From Pseudomonadota bacterium (lineage in GTDB: Bacteria > Pseudomonadota > Gammaproteobacteria > Enterobacterales > Enterobacteriaceae), in contig JAGTSE010000052.1 of NCBI GenBank assembly GCA_018261615.1, forward strand, positions 1 through 64,000: a DNA stretch of 64,000 nt, read 5' to 3'. The position numbers and the translations under genes were made by a program. The notes below the pieces were generated by a model, which ran no database searches, had not been told where the DNA came from, and worked only from the letters and a program-made list of their open reading frames with translations. Below, piece by piece: positions 9,627-17,863 of the stretch. Within the stretch, counting starts at the first letter, position 1. The number at the start of each line of letters is the position of its first letter.

Positions 9627-9995
9627 ATGGCCAATAATACCACCGGGATTACCCGAATCATTAAAGCAGCAGGTTACTCATGGAAGGGCGTTCGCGCTGC
9701 ATGGATCAATGAAGCCGCGTTCCGTCAGGAGCTGGTAGCCGTTGTTTTAGCTATCATTATTGCTTGCTGGTTGGACATTGACACGGTCACACGGGTATTG
9801 CTGATTAGCTCGGTGTCGCTAGTAATGATTGTTGAAATCCTAAATAGTGCAATTGAAGCTGTCGTAGACCGAATTGGTTCTGAATTTCACGAACTTTCCG
9901 GTCGGGCGAAGGATATGGGATCGGCGGCAGTGCTGATGTCGATCCTACTGGCGCTGTTTATCTGGATGTCACTTCTCTGGTCGCATTTTCGATAA
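9627..9995 (+). CDS. dgkA: diacylglycerol kinase DgkA
   Basis: Small trimeric inner-membrane kinase that recycles diacylglycerol (released by MDO synthesis) to phosphatidate. The 122-residue product has an N-terminal amphipathic helix, three membrane helices and the catalytic motif VEILNSAIEAVVDRIGSEFHELSGRAKDMGSAAV, shown here only by its residues: Glu70 and Glu77 (E69/E76 of mature E. coli numbering). Starts MANNTTGITR. Confidence 0.98.
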   Translation: MANNTTGITRIIKAAGYSWKGVRAAWINEAAFRQELVAVVLAIIIACWLDIDTVTRVLLISSVSLVMIVEILNSAIEAVVDRIGSEFHELSGRAKDMGSAAVLMSILLALFIWMSLLWSHFR

Positions 9996-10058
9996 CGCTT
10001 CCAGAAATCGATAACGCCCTGGTTTTTTGATTAAATTTGGTTCCAAAATCGCCTTTGA

Positions 10059-10095
10059 CTGTATATACTCACAGCATAACTGTATATACACCCAG
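10059..10095 (+). promoter_or_regulatory. two tandem LexA (SOS) boxes before lexA
   Basis: CTGTATATACTCACAG at 10059-10074 and CTGTATATACACCCAG at 10080-10095 both fit CTGT-N8-ACAG (the second ends CCAG), 21 bp apart, ending 8 nt before the lexA start. This is the classic autoregulatory double operator of lexA; the second box overlaps the ribosome-binding region. Confidence 0.95.
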
Positions 10096-10103
10096 GGGGC
10101 GGG

Positions 10104-10718
10104 ATGAAAGCATTAACGGCCAGGCAGCAAGAGGTGTTCGATCTCATCCGCGATCGTATCACCCAAACCGGTATGCCACCAACGCGTGCGGAAATCGCAC
10201 AACACTTGGGGTTCCGTTCCCCAAATGCGGCTGAAGAACACCTGAAAGCGCTTGCGCGAAAAGGGGTTATCGAAATCGTCTCCGGCGCATCGCGTGGTCT
10301 GCGTCTGCTGCTGGAAGAAGAAGAGGATATCGGTTTACCGCTGATTGGCCGTGTTGCTGCGGGTGAACCGCTGCTGGCGCAACAGCATATCGAAGGTCAC
10401 TACCAGGTCGATCCCGATCTCTTCAAACCTCACGCGGATTTCCTGCTGCGCGTCAGTGGTATGTCGATGAAAGACATTGGTATTATGGACGGCGATCTGC
10501 TCGCAGTGCATAAAACGCAGGACGTGCGTAACGGCCAGGTGGTCGTCGCACGTATTGATGATGAAGTTACCGTGAAACGGCTGAAAAAACAGGGTAACAC
10601 TGTCGAACTGCTGCCAGAAAACAGTGACTTTTCCCCGATCGTCGTCGATCTGCGCGATCAAAACTTCACCATTGAAGGGCTGGCGGTTGGCGTCATCCGT
10701 AATGGTACATGGCTATAA
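10104..10718 (+). CDS. lexA: SOS repressor LexA
   Basis: Represses the SOS regulon and self-cleaves when RecA filaments form. The 204-residue product has a winged helix-turn-helix in residues 1-70 (PTRAEIAQHLGFRSPNAAEEH). The Ala86-Gly87 cleavage site lies in GRVAAGEPL, catalytic Ser121 in RVSGMSMKD and Lys158 in EVTVKRL. It is two residues longer than E. coli LexA (202) because of an extra Glu pair in the linker (LLEEEEDIG). Followed by dinF, 77 nt downstream. Confidence 0.98.
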   Translation: MKALTARQQEVFDLIRDRITQTGMPPTRAEIAQHLGFRSPNAAEEHLKALARKGVIEIVSGASRGLRLLLEEEEDIGLPLIGRVAAGEPLLAQQHIEGHYQVDPDLFKPHADFLLRVSGMSMKDIGIMDGDLLAVHKTQDVRNGQVVVARIDDEVTVKRLKKQGNTVELLPENSDFSPIVVDLRDQNFTIEGLAVGVIRNGTWL

Positions 10719-10795
10719 CGCCTGTTCTTTTCGCAGCGACACAGAACAACGTGGCGCTGCGTAATACACTTTTCTCCCGTTGATTCGACACTGCC

Positions 10796-12130
10796 ATGCC
10801 GTTGCTAAACGCATCTGACAGAGCACTGTGGCGGCTTGCGCTGCCCATGATCTTCTCCAATATCACTGTTCCGTTACTGGGGCTGGTGGATACCGCTGTG
10901 GTTGGGCACCTGGATAGCCCTGTTTACCTCGGCGGTGTGGCGATCGGCGCAACGGCAACCAGCTTTTTGTTTATGCTGCTGCTGTTTTTGCGGATGAGCA
11001 CAACCGGTCTTACGGCGCAGGCGTTTGGTGCGAAAAATTCACCTGCGCTGGCGCGCGCGCTGGTACAGCCGCTGTTACTGGCGCTGTCGGCGGGGGGGTT
11101 AATTATGCTGCTGCGTACGCCGCTCATCGATCTGGCGCTGTACATCATCGGCGGGAGCGAAGTCGTGCTGGAGCAGGCGCGGTGCTTTCTCAGTATCCGC
11201 TGGCTGAGTGCGCCAGCGTCTTTGGGAAATCTTGTGTTGCTTGGCTGGTTGCTGGGCGTGCAGTATGCCCGTGCTCCGGTGATCCTGTTGGTGGTGGGAA
11301 ATATCCTCAACATTGTGCTCGACCTGTGGCTGGTGATGGGCCTGCACATGAATGTGCAGGGGGCAGCGCTCGCCACTGTTGTGGCTGAGTATGCGACTTT
11401 CGCCCTCGGCCTGTTGATGGTGCGCCGCGTGTTGGTGGTGCGCGGCATCACTCTGCCAACGCTGAAAAATGCCTGGCGAGGCGGTATGCGGCGCTTATTA
11501 GCGCTTAACCGCGATATCATGCTGCGCTCGCTGCTTTTGCAGCTCTGCTTTGGCTCAATCACCGTGCTGGGCGCGCGTCTTGGCGGCGAGATGGTCGCCG
11601 CCAATGCGGTACTGATGATCTTTCTCACCTTTACAGCGTATGCGCTTGATGGTTTTGCCTATGCGGTCGAAGCGCACTCCGGGCAGGCCTACGGCGCGCG
11701 CGATGGTAGCCAATTGATGGGCGTCTGGAGAGCGGCGTGCCGCCAGGCCGGGCTGGTGGCGCTGTTCTTTGCTGCGATTTATGCGCTGGCAGGTGACAAC
11801 ATTATTGCCTTGCTGACTTCGCTTCCTGCCCTGCAGACGCTCGCCGGGCATTACCTGTTCTGGCAGGTGATTCTGCCACTGGTGGGTGTGTGGTGCTACT
11901 TACTGGATGGTATGTTTGTCGGCGCCACACGCGCTACGGAGATGCGTAACAGTATGGCGATAGCCGCTGCCGGGTTCGCTGTCACACTGCTGACGGTTCC
12001 TGTGCTGGGCAATCACGGTTTATGGTTGTCTCTGACTGTCTTTCTCGCCCTGCGCGGGTTTACTCTTGCATGGCTGTGGCGTCGTCACTGGCGTAACGGC
12101 AGCTGGTTTTCCGACGTGAATCCTTCCTGA
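10796..12130 (+). CDS. dinF: MATE-family efflux protein DinF
   Basis: SOS-induced multidrug/oxidative-stress MATE transporter of the inner membrane, transcribed with lexA. The 444-residue product has 12 predicted membrane helices. Family motifs include ALPMIFSNITVPLLGLVDTAVVGHL at the start, given here as its ends ALPMIF and DTAVVGH, then GAKN, and DGFAYAVEAHSGQAYGARDG in the second half. The start at 10796 matches the shorter DinF reading; E. coli annotations sometimes begin slightly upstream. Confidence 0.95.
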   Translation: MPLLNASDRALWRLALPMIFSNITVPLLGLVDTAVVGHLDSPVYLGGVAIGATATSFLFMLLLFLRMSTTGLTAQAFGAKNSPALARALVQPLLLALSAGGLIMLLRTPLIDLALYIIGGSEVVLEQARCFLSIRWLSAPASLGNLVLLGWLLGVQYARAPVILLVVGNILNIVLDLWLVMGLHMNVQGAALATVVAEYATFALGLLMVRRVLVVRGITLPTLKNAWRGGMRRLLALNRDIMLRSLLLQLCFGSITVLGARLGGEMVAANAVLMIFLTFTAYALDGFAYAVEAHSGQAYGARDGSQLMGVWRAACRQAGLVALFFAAIYALAGDNIIALLTSLPALQTLAGHYLFWQVILPLVGVWCYLLDGMFVGATRATEMRNSMAIAAAGFAVTLLTVPVLGNHGLWLSLTVFLALRGFTLAWLWRRHWRNGSWFSDVNPS

Positions 12131-12296
12131 TGTTGCCAGTTTTTTTTGCTGATTTCCTCGCCTCGCTTATGCTCTTTTTAACCATCTTTACGGTTAAAGA
12201 TTCTGAATAAAAATAGATTTACAGAATACTTGACTGCAATAATCAGTACGTTCAGCAGAACAAGTACATATTTAACCGAACGATAAGGAGTCAATG

Positions 12297-12506
12297 ATGA
12301 ATAAAGACGAAGTCGGCGGTAACTGGAAACAGTTCAAAGGCACTGTTAAAGAAAAATGGGGCAAACTGACCGACGATGATATGACCATCATCGAAGGTAA
12401 ACGTGACCAACTAGTGGGTAAAATCCAGGAACGTTACGGCTATGACAAAGATCAGGCGGAGAAAGAAGTTACAGATTGGGAAACGCGTAACGACTACCGC
12501 TGGTAG
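12297..12506 (+). CDS. yjbJ: CsbD-like stress protein YjbJ
   Basis: Small, very hydrophilic CsbD/UPF0337 protein, abundant in stationary phase and osmotic stress in E. coli; molecular role unknown. 69 residues, MNKDEVGGNWKQFKGTVKEK to NDYRW, the full family length. Two ATGs are adjacent (12294 and 12297); the second lies six bases after AGGAG and matches the E. coli N-terminus. Confidence 0.96.
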   Translation: MNKDEVGGNWKQFKGTVKEKWGKLTDDDMTIIEGKRDQLVGKIQERYGYDKDQAEKEVTDWETRNDYRW

Positions 12507-12605
12507 CCTGCACATCCCCTCAATGTACTGACCCTCTTGCCCGAAGGTACAAGGATGTACCACCCTCCAACTGTTTTATCTACCGTCTCGCTAAAACAAA
12601 ACCGA

Positions 12606-13121
12606 TTAACGTGGCTTTTTCTTCACCTGAACGGTGTGGTCATGGTGGCAATGGTCGTGATGACGGCAGGATTCCACTTCCACACAGTCTGCACATAAAC
12701 CGTGAGCTTCAATCACATTATGCCGCAGGGCAAAGCCCATTTTTGCCGCCAGCGCATGCATAATATCTTCCACGCCTTCCGCCTGCTCTTCTTTTACCGA
12801 ACCACAGCGATCGCAGATAAACATCGCAGAAGTGTGTGTCGGCTGGTCAAAAAGGTGGCATAACACGTAGCTATTTGTTGATTCGACTTTATGAACGAAC
12901 CCCTGTTCCAGCAGGAAATCAAGAGCGCGGTACACCGTCGGCGGCTTGGCCTGCGGTTCACTTTCACGCAGCAGATCGAGCAGATCGTATGCGCTGATGG
13001 CGCTTTGTTGCAGGCTGAGTAATCTCAACACTTCAAGACGCTGGGGAGTCAGGCGCACGTTGCGCTGCACACACAGCTTTTCAGCCTGCGCTAACATCTC
13101 TTGCGAAGTGGTCTCATCCAT
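12606..13121 (-). CDS. zur: zinc uptake regulator Zur
   Basis: Fur-family repressor of zinc-uptake genes (znuABC, zinT) when zinc-loaded. 171 residues as in E. coli. It has a winged helix in the first half (TPQRLEVLRLL, PPTVYRALDFLLEQG), regulatory zinc ligands including Cys88 and His96, and the structural site Cys103/Cys106 with Cys143/Cys146. The tail is His-rich (CRHHDHCHHDH). The start at MDETTSQEML is set by alignment; the open frame continues 65 codons upstream with no similarity. Confidence 0.97.
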   Translation of the reverse strand: MDETTSQEMLAQAEKLCVQRNVRLTPQRLEVLRLLSLQQSAISAYDLLDLLRESEPQAKPPTVYRALDFLLEQGFVHKVESTNSYVLCHLFDQPTHTSAMFICDRCGSVKEEQAEGVEDIMHALAAKMGFALRHNVIEAHGLCADCVEVESCRHHDHCHHDHTVQVKKKPR

Positions 13122-13249
13122 AGGCGCTCTCCGGTTGGGGAAATACAAGCCATACACTTTATCATGTCCTGTCGAAAACGCCGAGATCGTGGCCAGTAAT
13201 CTCCATTTCTCTGGAGCGCTTCCCGAAATGGATTCCGTCATATATAAAT

Positions 13250-13265
13250 AGTGATGGTCATCACT
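13250..13265. promoter_or_regulatory. inverted repeat between zur and the TraF_2-like gene
   Basis: AGTGATG-GT-CATCACT, two 7-bp arms with a 2-bp centre, lies in an AT-rich stretch between divergent zur and the gene at 13404. A dyad in a divergent promoter region suggests an operator, but it does not resemble the Zur box and no regulator can be named. Confidence 0.4.
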
Positions 13266-13403
13266 TAAAACAATAATGTCCGGGTACTTACGGGTATTAC
13301 GGCAATTTAGCTTCATTTTCTTACGTTATTCACAGCAATAGTGCATTCCTGTTTGTGCGAATACTTACAGGCTTAAAACTCATCTGGCTACGAGACGCAT
13401 ACT

Positions 13404-14720
13404 GTGGATAAAAAACGTAAACTTTCGCTGGTCGCGATCGCTGTCTCCTTTTTTGTATCGAATCAGGCAGGGGCAGCAAATACCTGGGCAGAGGCACGTA
13501 ATGATGCAATGGGGGGAACGGGCGTTGCGTCCGCGAACTATGGCAGTGGGCCATTAATCAACCCGGCATTGTTAGCAAAAGCAAAACCCGAGGATGATAT
13601 TACCGTCATCCTGCCGAGCGTACAGGCACAAATTAGCGACAAAGATAATTTGCGCGACGAGATCGACAATATCAATGACAAAATTGATGGCTACAAAGAC
13701 GTTGTCGATAATCTCACCGCTGTGGAAATTATTGCTAATCCGCTCGGTACGGTAAGGCAATTTCAGAGCGCCGCAGGCGATTTGGCGAACGAGCTGGAGT
13801 TTCTGAGAGGAAAAACAGCGCAGGCCAAAGCTGCCGCCGGTATCGCGGTAAGCATTCCCAACGATGTCCTTTCCGTGGCGTTTGTGACGAAAGCTTACGC
13901 TCGTGCGCGCGTTACGTCGGCAATCGATCAGCAGGACATTGACTACCTGCGCAGTATTGAGAACAGCACCGCCGTCGCCGCAGGTGAAGCGCTGAATGCG
14001 GTGATATCGCCGGATGGCAGCAACGAAATCACCAAAAACCTCAACTCAACCGCTTCGGGCCGAGCGGCTATCGTCTCGGATTACGGCATCGCGATGGCTC
14101 GCCAGTTTGATGTCGGCGGCGTACCGTTATCCGTTGGCGTGACGCCAAAATTACAGAAAACCTGGGTCTACAACTACACGGCGTCGATTTATGACTATAA
14201 AAGTAGTGACTGGAACAGCAGCCGCTACCGTACCGACGATACCGGCTTCAACGTGGATGTCGGCCTGGCAGCGGATTTCGGTGAGAATGTAACGGTCGGT
14301 TTGACCGGTACAAACCTGATCTCCCGTGATATTGATACGAAAGACATTCGTATCCGTAACGGCAGAACGGGCGATGTGGTGAGTTACAAAGATACTTACC
14401 AGATTAGTCCGGTCGTGACGGCGGGAGCGGCATGGCATAACGACCTGCTAACGCTGAGCGCTGACGGTGATTTAACCGAGACTAAAGGCTTTAAGAGCGA
14501 GAAAAATTCCCAGTATGTCGGCGTGGGTGCGGAGGTTCGCCCATTGAGCTGGCTGGCGGTGCGTGCCGGTTACCGCGCGGATGTCAAAGGGGATGATAAA
14601 AACGTCTTTACCGGCGGTGTCGGATTTGCGCCGTTTAACCGCGTGCATGTCGATCTGATGGGCCTGGTGGGTGAAAATGAAACCTGGGGGGCCGGGGCAC
14701 AGCTTAGTGTGACTTTCTGA
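13404..14720 (+). CDS. TraF_2-like outer-membrane beta-barrel protein
   Basis: 438 residues with a Sec signal peptide (MDKKRKLSLV to NQAGA). After it comes the family start ANTWAEARNDAMGGTGVASAN, seen here as the DAMGGTGVA motif, then NPALLAKAKPEDD, a helical stretch near 85-150, and a C-terminal run of alternating strands ending WGAGAQLSVTF with the terminal Phe of barrel proteins. Databases call this type conjugal transfer protein TraF (TraF_2), but nothing conjugative is near. The FadL/OmpP1-like layout suggests an outer-membrane porin-type protein of unknown substrate. The start codon is GTG; upstream in frame only nine codons separate it from a stop. Confidence 0.8.
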   Translation: MDKKRKLSLVAIAVSFFVSNQAGAANTWAEARNDAMGGTGVASANYGSGPLINPALLAKAKPEDDITVILPSVQAQISDKDNLRDEIDNINDKIDGYKDVVDNLTAVEIIANPLGTVRQFQSAAGDLANELEFLRGKTAQAKAAAGIAVSIPNDVLSVAFVTKAYARARVTSAIDQQDIDYLRSIENSTAVAAGEALNAVISPDGSNEITKNLNSTASGRAAIVSDYGIAMARQFDVGGVPLSVGVTPKLQKTWVYNYTASIYDYKSSDWNSSRYRTDDTGFNVDVGLAADFGENVTVGLTGTNLISRDIDTKDIRIRNGRTGDVVSYKDTYQISPVVTAGAAWHNDLLTLSADGDLTETKGFKSEKNSQYVGVGAEVRPLSWLAVRAGYRADVKGDDKNVFTGGVGFAPFNRVHVDLMGLVGENETWGAGAQLSVTF

Positions 14721-14725
14721 TGAGT

Positions 14726-14757
14726 AACCGGAGGTCATTGTGCCTCCGGTTTTATTT
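14726..14757 (+). terminator. terminator after the TraF_2-like gene
   Basis: AACCGGAGG-TCATTGTG-CCTCCGGTT stem followed by TTATTTT. Confidence 0.85.
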
Positions 14758-14763
14758 TGGCGC

Positions 14764-15000
14764 TTATTTGCCGGTGGCGTTGATGGCCTTAATAAAATCG
14801 TCGTTACCCCAGGCGTTTATATTACCCGGACGGGCAATATAAGGCGCATCCGGAAGCTGCGCTTTAAGTTCCGCTACCAGCGGGCCATTCTGTCTGTTTT
14901 CAAAAATTTGTGGTCAGCATCGTGGGCAATTAAAAATAGTTGGCGAGATCGCTTAACGCCAGCACATCATTTTATCAAGACGAACATACAGTTTAGACAT
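14764..15000 (-). pseudogene. ycaC: decayed ycaC-type isochorismatase-family hydrolase
   Basis: Minus-strand remnant with a ribosome site (CAGGGAGTTATT) and start MSKLYVRLDK. There is then a deletion of about 30 codons, then VLALSDLANYF-stop-LPTMLTTNF-stop, a frame change, and NGPLVAELKAQLPDAPYIARP through NINAWGNDDFIKAINATGK-stop. These pieces are collinear with E. coli YcaC, a cysteine hydrolase of about 208 residues. Everything after about residue 115, including the catalytic-cysteine part, is missing. At least two nonsense changes plus deletions make it non-functional. Confidence 0.85.
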
Positions 15001-15235
15001 AATAACTCCCTGTTTCAGTTGCCAATAGTGTCTGCAATTGGGTTAATGCCCCTTGTGCGTTAGAAAAAATACAGGAAAGGAATCTCGTCTCAACCAGGTG
15101 AAGAAATGCCTTCTCCAGTGCCTTGCAGCGAATGTGATACAATAGAAAATCTTATTGTCTTATTGCTTTCGCTCACCGGCGGAATGGCGGTGAGAGCACC
15201 TCTTTTTCTGAAAATCAAAGCACGGTAATTCTGAA

Positions 15236-16255
15236 ATGACTAACGCCAGCCAAACCAGCGTAATGCCTGTAAATTCTGACAATCACTGGTATGGGCGATT
15301 CAGCGTCGCTCCGATGCTCGACTGGACGGACAGACATTGCCGTTACTTCTTGCGTTTACTGTCACGCCAGACGCTGCTCTACACCGAAATGGTGACGACG
15401 GGTGCCATTATTCATGGCAAAGGCGATTATCTGGCGTACAGCGAGGAAGAGCACCCGGTGGCGCTACAACTGGGCGGCAGCGATCCGGTGCAACTTGCGC
15501 ACTGTGCGAAGCTTGCACAAGCACGCGGTTACGATGAGATCAACCTTAATGTCGGTTGCCCGTCGGATCGCGTGCAGAACGGGCGTTTTGGCGCCTGCCT
15601 GATGGGCGAAGCACAACTGGTGGCGGACTGCGTTAAAGCCATGCGGGACGTAGTTTCTATTCCGGTGACGGTAAAAACCCGTATTGGCATCGACGATCAG
15701 GATAGCTATGAATTCCTCTGTGATTTTGTGGGGACCGTTGCTGGTAAAGGCGAGTGTGAAAGCTTCACCATTCATGCCCGTAAAGCCTGGCTCTCTGGCC
15801 TGAGTCCAAAAGAGAACCGCGAAATCCCGCCGCTGGATTACCCGCGTGTTTACCAGCTTAAACGTGATTTCCCGCACCTGAAGATGGCGATCAACGGCGG
15901 CATAAAATCGCTGGAAGAGGCCAAAGCCCATTTGCAGCATATGGATGGGGTTATGGTAGGGCGCGAAGCCTATCAGAATCCGGGAATTCTGGCCGCTGTT
16001 GATCGGGAGATTTACGGTGCCGATGTCGCGGATACCGATCCTGTCGCTGTGGTTCGCGCGATGTATCCCTATATTGAACGCGAACTGAGCCAGGGCGCTT
16101 ATCTTGGTCATATCACGCGTCATATGCTCGGGTTATTTCAGGGAGTGCCGGGTGCGCGTCAGTGGCGCCGTTATCTGAGTGAAAATGCGCACAAAGTGGG
16201 CGCTGATATCGCGGTAGTGGAGCACGCGCTAAACCTGGTGGCATCGAAGCGTTAA
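15236..16255 (+). CDS. dusA: tRNA-dihydrouridine(20/20a) synthase DusA
   Basis: FMN/NADPH enzyme that reduces U20 and U20a in the tRNA D-loop. The 339-residue product has the TIM-barrel opening RFSVAPMLDWTDRHCR, catalytic Cys108 in INLNVGCPSDRVQNG, and phosphate-binding INGGIKS and MVGREAYQNPG. E. coli DusA is 330-345 residues depending on start. Ribosome-binding sequence before 15236 is weak (ACGG), but the N-terminus fits the family. Confidence 0.97.
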   Translation: MTNASQTSVMPVNSDNHWYGRFSVAPMLDWTDRHCRYFLRLLSRQTLLYTEMVTTGAIIHGKGDYLAYSEEEHPVALQLGGSDPVQLAHCAKLAQARGYDEINLNVGCPSDRVQNGRFGACLMGEAQLVADCVKAMRDVVSIPVTVKTRIGIDDQDSYEFLCDFVGTVAGKGECESFTIHARKAWLSGLSPKENREIPPLDYPRVYQLKRDFPHLKMAINGGIKSLEEAKAHLQHMDGVMVGREAYQNPGILAAVDREIYGADVADTDPVAVVRAMYPYIERELSQGAYLGHITRHMLGLFQGVPGARQWRRYLSENAHKVGADIAVVEHALNLVASKR

Positions 16256-16289
16256 AATTTCACCAAAATATGGTCAAATTCACTAAGCC

Positions 16290-16318
16290 CTGCACTGCGT
16301 TGCAGAGTTTTTTATTTT
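16290..16318 (+). terminator. dusA terminator
   Basis: CTGCA-CTGCGT-TGCAG stem followed by AGTTTTTTATTTT. Confidence 0.8.
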
Positions 16319-16336
16319 AAAATCATCAGGTTATTT

Positions 16337-16353
16337 TTGGCATGTTTCTTGTA
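16337..16353 (+). promoter_or_regulatory. sigma-54 promoter of pspG
   Basis: TTGGCATGTTTCTTGTA fits the -24/-12 consensus TGGCAC-N5-TTGC(A/T), 36 bp before the pspG start. In E. coli pspG is driven by RNA polymerase with sigma-54 and the activator PspF; the AT-rich stretch at 16256-16285 is where PspF sites would be expected. Confidence 0.85.
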
Positions 16354-16388
16354 ATTCAAAAGATATTACTTATTCCCAGGAGAAGAAC

Positions 16389-16631
16389 ATGCTGGAACTA
16401 CTGTTTATTATTGGCTTTTTTGTCATGTTACTGGTGACCGGCATTTCACTGCTCGGCATTATCGCCGCGCTGCTGGTTGCCGCCGCAGTTATGTTTTTGG
16501 GCGGGCTTTTTGCTTTGATGATCAAACTGTTGCCCTGGCTGCTGCTGGCCGTGGCGGTAGTTTGGGTGATTCGTGCCATCAAAGAGCCGAAGGTTCCACG
16601 TTATCAACGCAATAACCGCTGGCGTTACTAA
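16389..16631 (+). CDS. pspG: phage-shock protein PspG
   Basis: Small inner-membrane effector of the envelope-stress (Psp) response. 80 residues, two hydrophobic segments (about 2-42 and 44-62) and a basic tail VPRYQRNNRWRY, matching E. coli PspG throughout. Preceded by CCCAGGAGAAGAAC and a sigma-54 promoter. It is a separate member of the PspF regulon, away from pspABCDE. Confidence 0.96.
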   Translation: MLELLFIIGFFVMLLVTGISLLGIIAALLVAAAVMFLGGLFALMIKLLPWLLLAVAVVWVIRAIKEPKVPRYQRNNRWRY

Positions 16632-16767
16632 AGTATTGCGTGGTTCATCACAACCCTGAGACATTTCCAGCCGCATTGCTTAGAACCGAATAGGATTTAG
16701 ATATTAAATCTGTCACTATCGTGGCGTTAACGAATTCATCGCGCTGTACCCTACAATGCAGCCGAAC

Positions 16768-16800
16768 TAAAAAAAGAAAGGGCTTCCTGCGGGAAGCCCT
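16768..16800 (-). terminator. qorA terminator
   Basis: On the minus strand AGGGCTTCC-CGC-GGAAGCCCT is followed by TTCTTTTTTTAG. Confidence 0.85.
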
Positions 16801-16820
16801 AATTCTTTCAACGGTTTACC

Positions 16821-17804
16821 TTACGGGATCAGCAGACTTGAGCCTTGCGTGGCACGGCTCTCCAGTGCTTCATGCGCTCGTTGCGCATCTTTCAGCGCGA
16901 ACTTCTGGTTGTCAGCCACATCCACTTTAATCACGCCGCTGGCGATCAGCGAGAACAGCTCATTGCTGGCTTCCTTTAGCTCTTCGCGGGTGGTGATGTA
17001 GCCATTCAGGGAAGGGCGGGTCGCATAAAGAGAGCCTTTTTGGTTGAGAATGCCCAGGTTCACGCCAGTGACCGGCCCGGAGGAATTGCCGAAGCTGACC
17101 ATCAGCCCACGGCGATGCAGGCAGTCGAGGGAAATTTCCCAGGTATCTTTACCCACCGAGTCATACACCACGCTGACCTTTTTACCGTCGGTCAGCGCTT
17201 TAACGCGTTCAACTACATTCTCTTCACTGTAGTTGATCACCTGCCAGGCACCGGCTTGCAATGCGCGCTGCGCTTTCTGCGCCGAACCTACGGTGCCGAT
17301 AAGCTTCGCGCCCAGCGCTTTCGCCCACTGGCAGGCAATCAGTCCGACGCCGCCAGCCGCTGCGTGGAATAAAAATACCTCATTGGGTTTGATGTCATAG
17401 GTTTTACGCAGGAGATAGAACACCGTCAGCCCCTTCAGAAACGAGGCCGCGGCTTGTTCAAAGGAGATCGCGTTTGGCAGGACGGCCACTTTGTCTGCCA
17501 GAACGTTATGCACCGAACTGTAAGCGCCGAGCCCGGATTGCGCATATACCACGCGATCGCCGACTTTAATATGTGTGACATTACTACCCACTTTACTTAC
17601 CACGCCAGCGGCTTCGGTGCCCAGCCCGCTTGGCAGCGCGGGAGGCGGGTATAAGCCACTGCGAATGTAAGTGTCGATATAGTTGATGCCAATGGCTTTA
17701 TTTTCCACCTGCACCTCGTTTTCTGCTGGAGCTGCGGGGGTAAATTCTACCGCGCTGAGCACGTCGGGGTCGCCATGCTTGTGAAATTCTATTCGTGTCG
17801 CCAT
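16821..17804 (-). CDS. qorA: NADPH:quinone oxidoreductase QorA
   Basis: Zinc-free medium-chain dehydrogenase that reduces quinones with NADPH (zeta-crystallin family), cytosolic. The 327-residue product matches E. coli QorA in length. It starts MATRIEFHKHGDPDVL, has the Rossmann motif AAAGGVGLIACQWAKALGAK (about 146-165) and ends RATQGSSLLIP. The frame opens 11 codons upstream, but MATRIEF follows a GGAGGAAGC ribosome site. Divergent from dnaB with a 59-bp gap. Confidence 0.97.
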   Translation of the reverse strand: MATRIEFHKHGDPDVLSAVEFTPAAPAENEVQVENKAIGINYIDTYIRSGLYPPPALPSGLGTEAAGVVSKVGSNVTHIKVGDRVVYAQSGLGAYSSVHNVLADKVAVLPNAISFEQAAASFLKGLTVFYLLRKTYDIKPNEVFLFHAAAGGVGLIACQWAKALGAKLIGTVGSAQKAQRALQAGAWQVINYSEENVVERVKALTDGKKVSVVYDSVGKDTWEISLDCLHRRGLMVSFGNSSGPVTGVNLGILNQKGSLYATRPSLNGYITTREELKEASNELFSLIASGVIKVDVADNQKFALKDAQRAHEALESRATQGSSLLIP

Positions 17805-17863
17805 GCTTCCTCCTGATGTGATAATCTTTCGAACCATTCATAACCCGGATAGCTCCATTCACT

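Noticed and set aside
13404..14720. Conjugation gene (TraF) and hence a plasmid or ICE segment
   Set aside because: Only the database family name suggests conjugation; neighbours are core genes (zur, dusA) and no other transfer gene is near.
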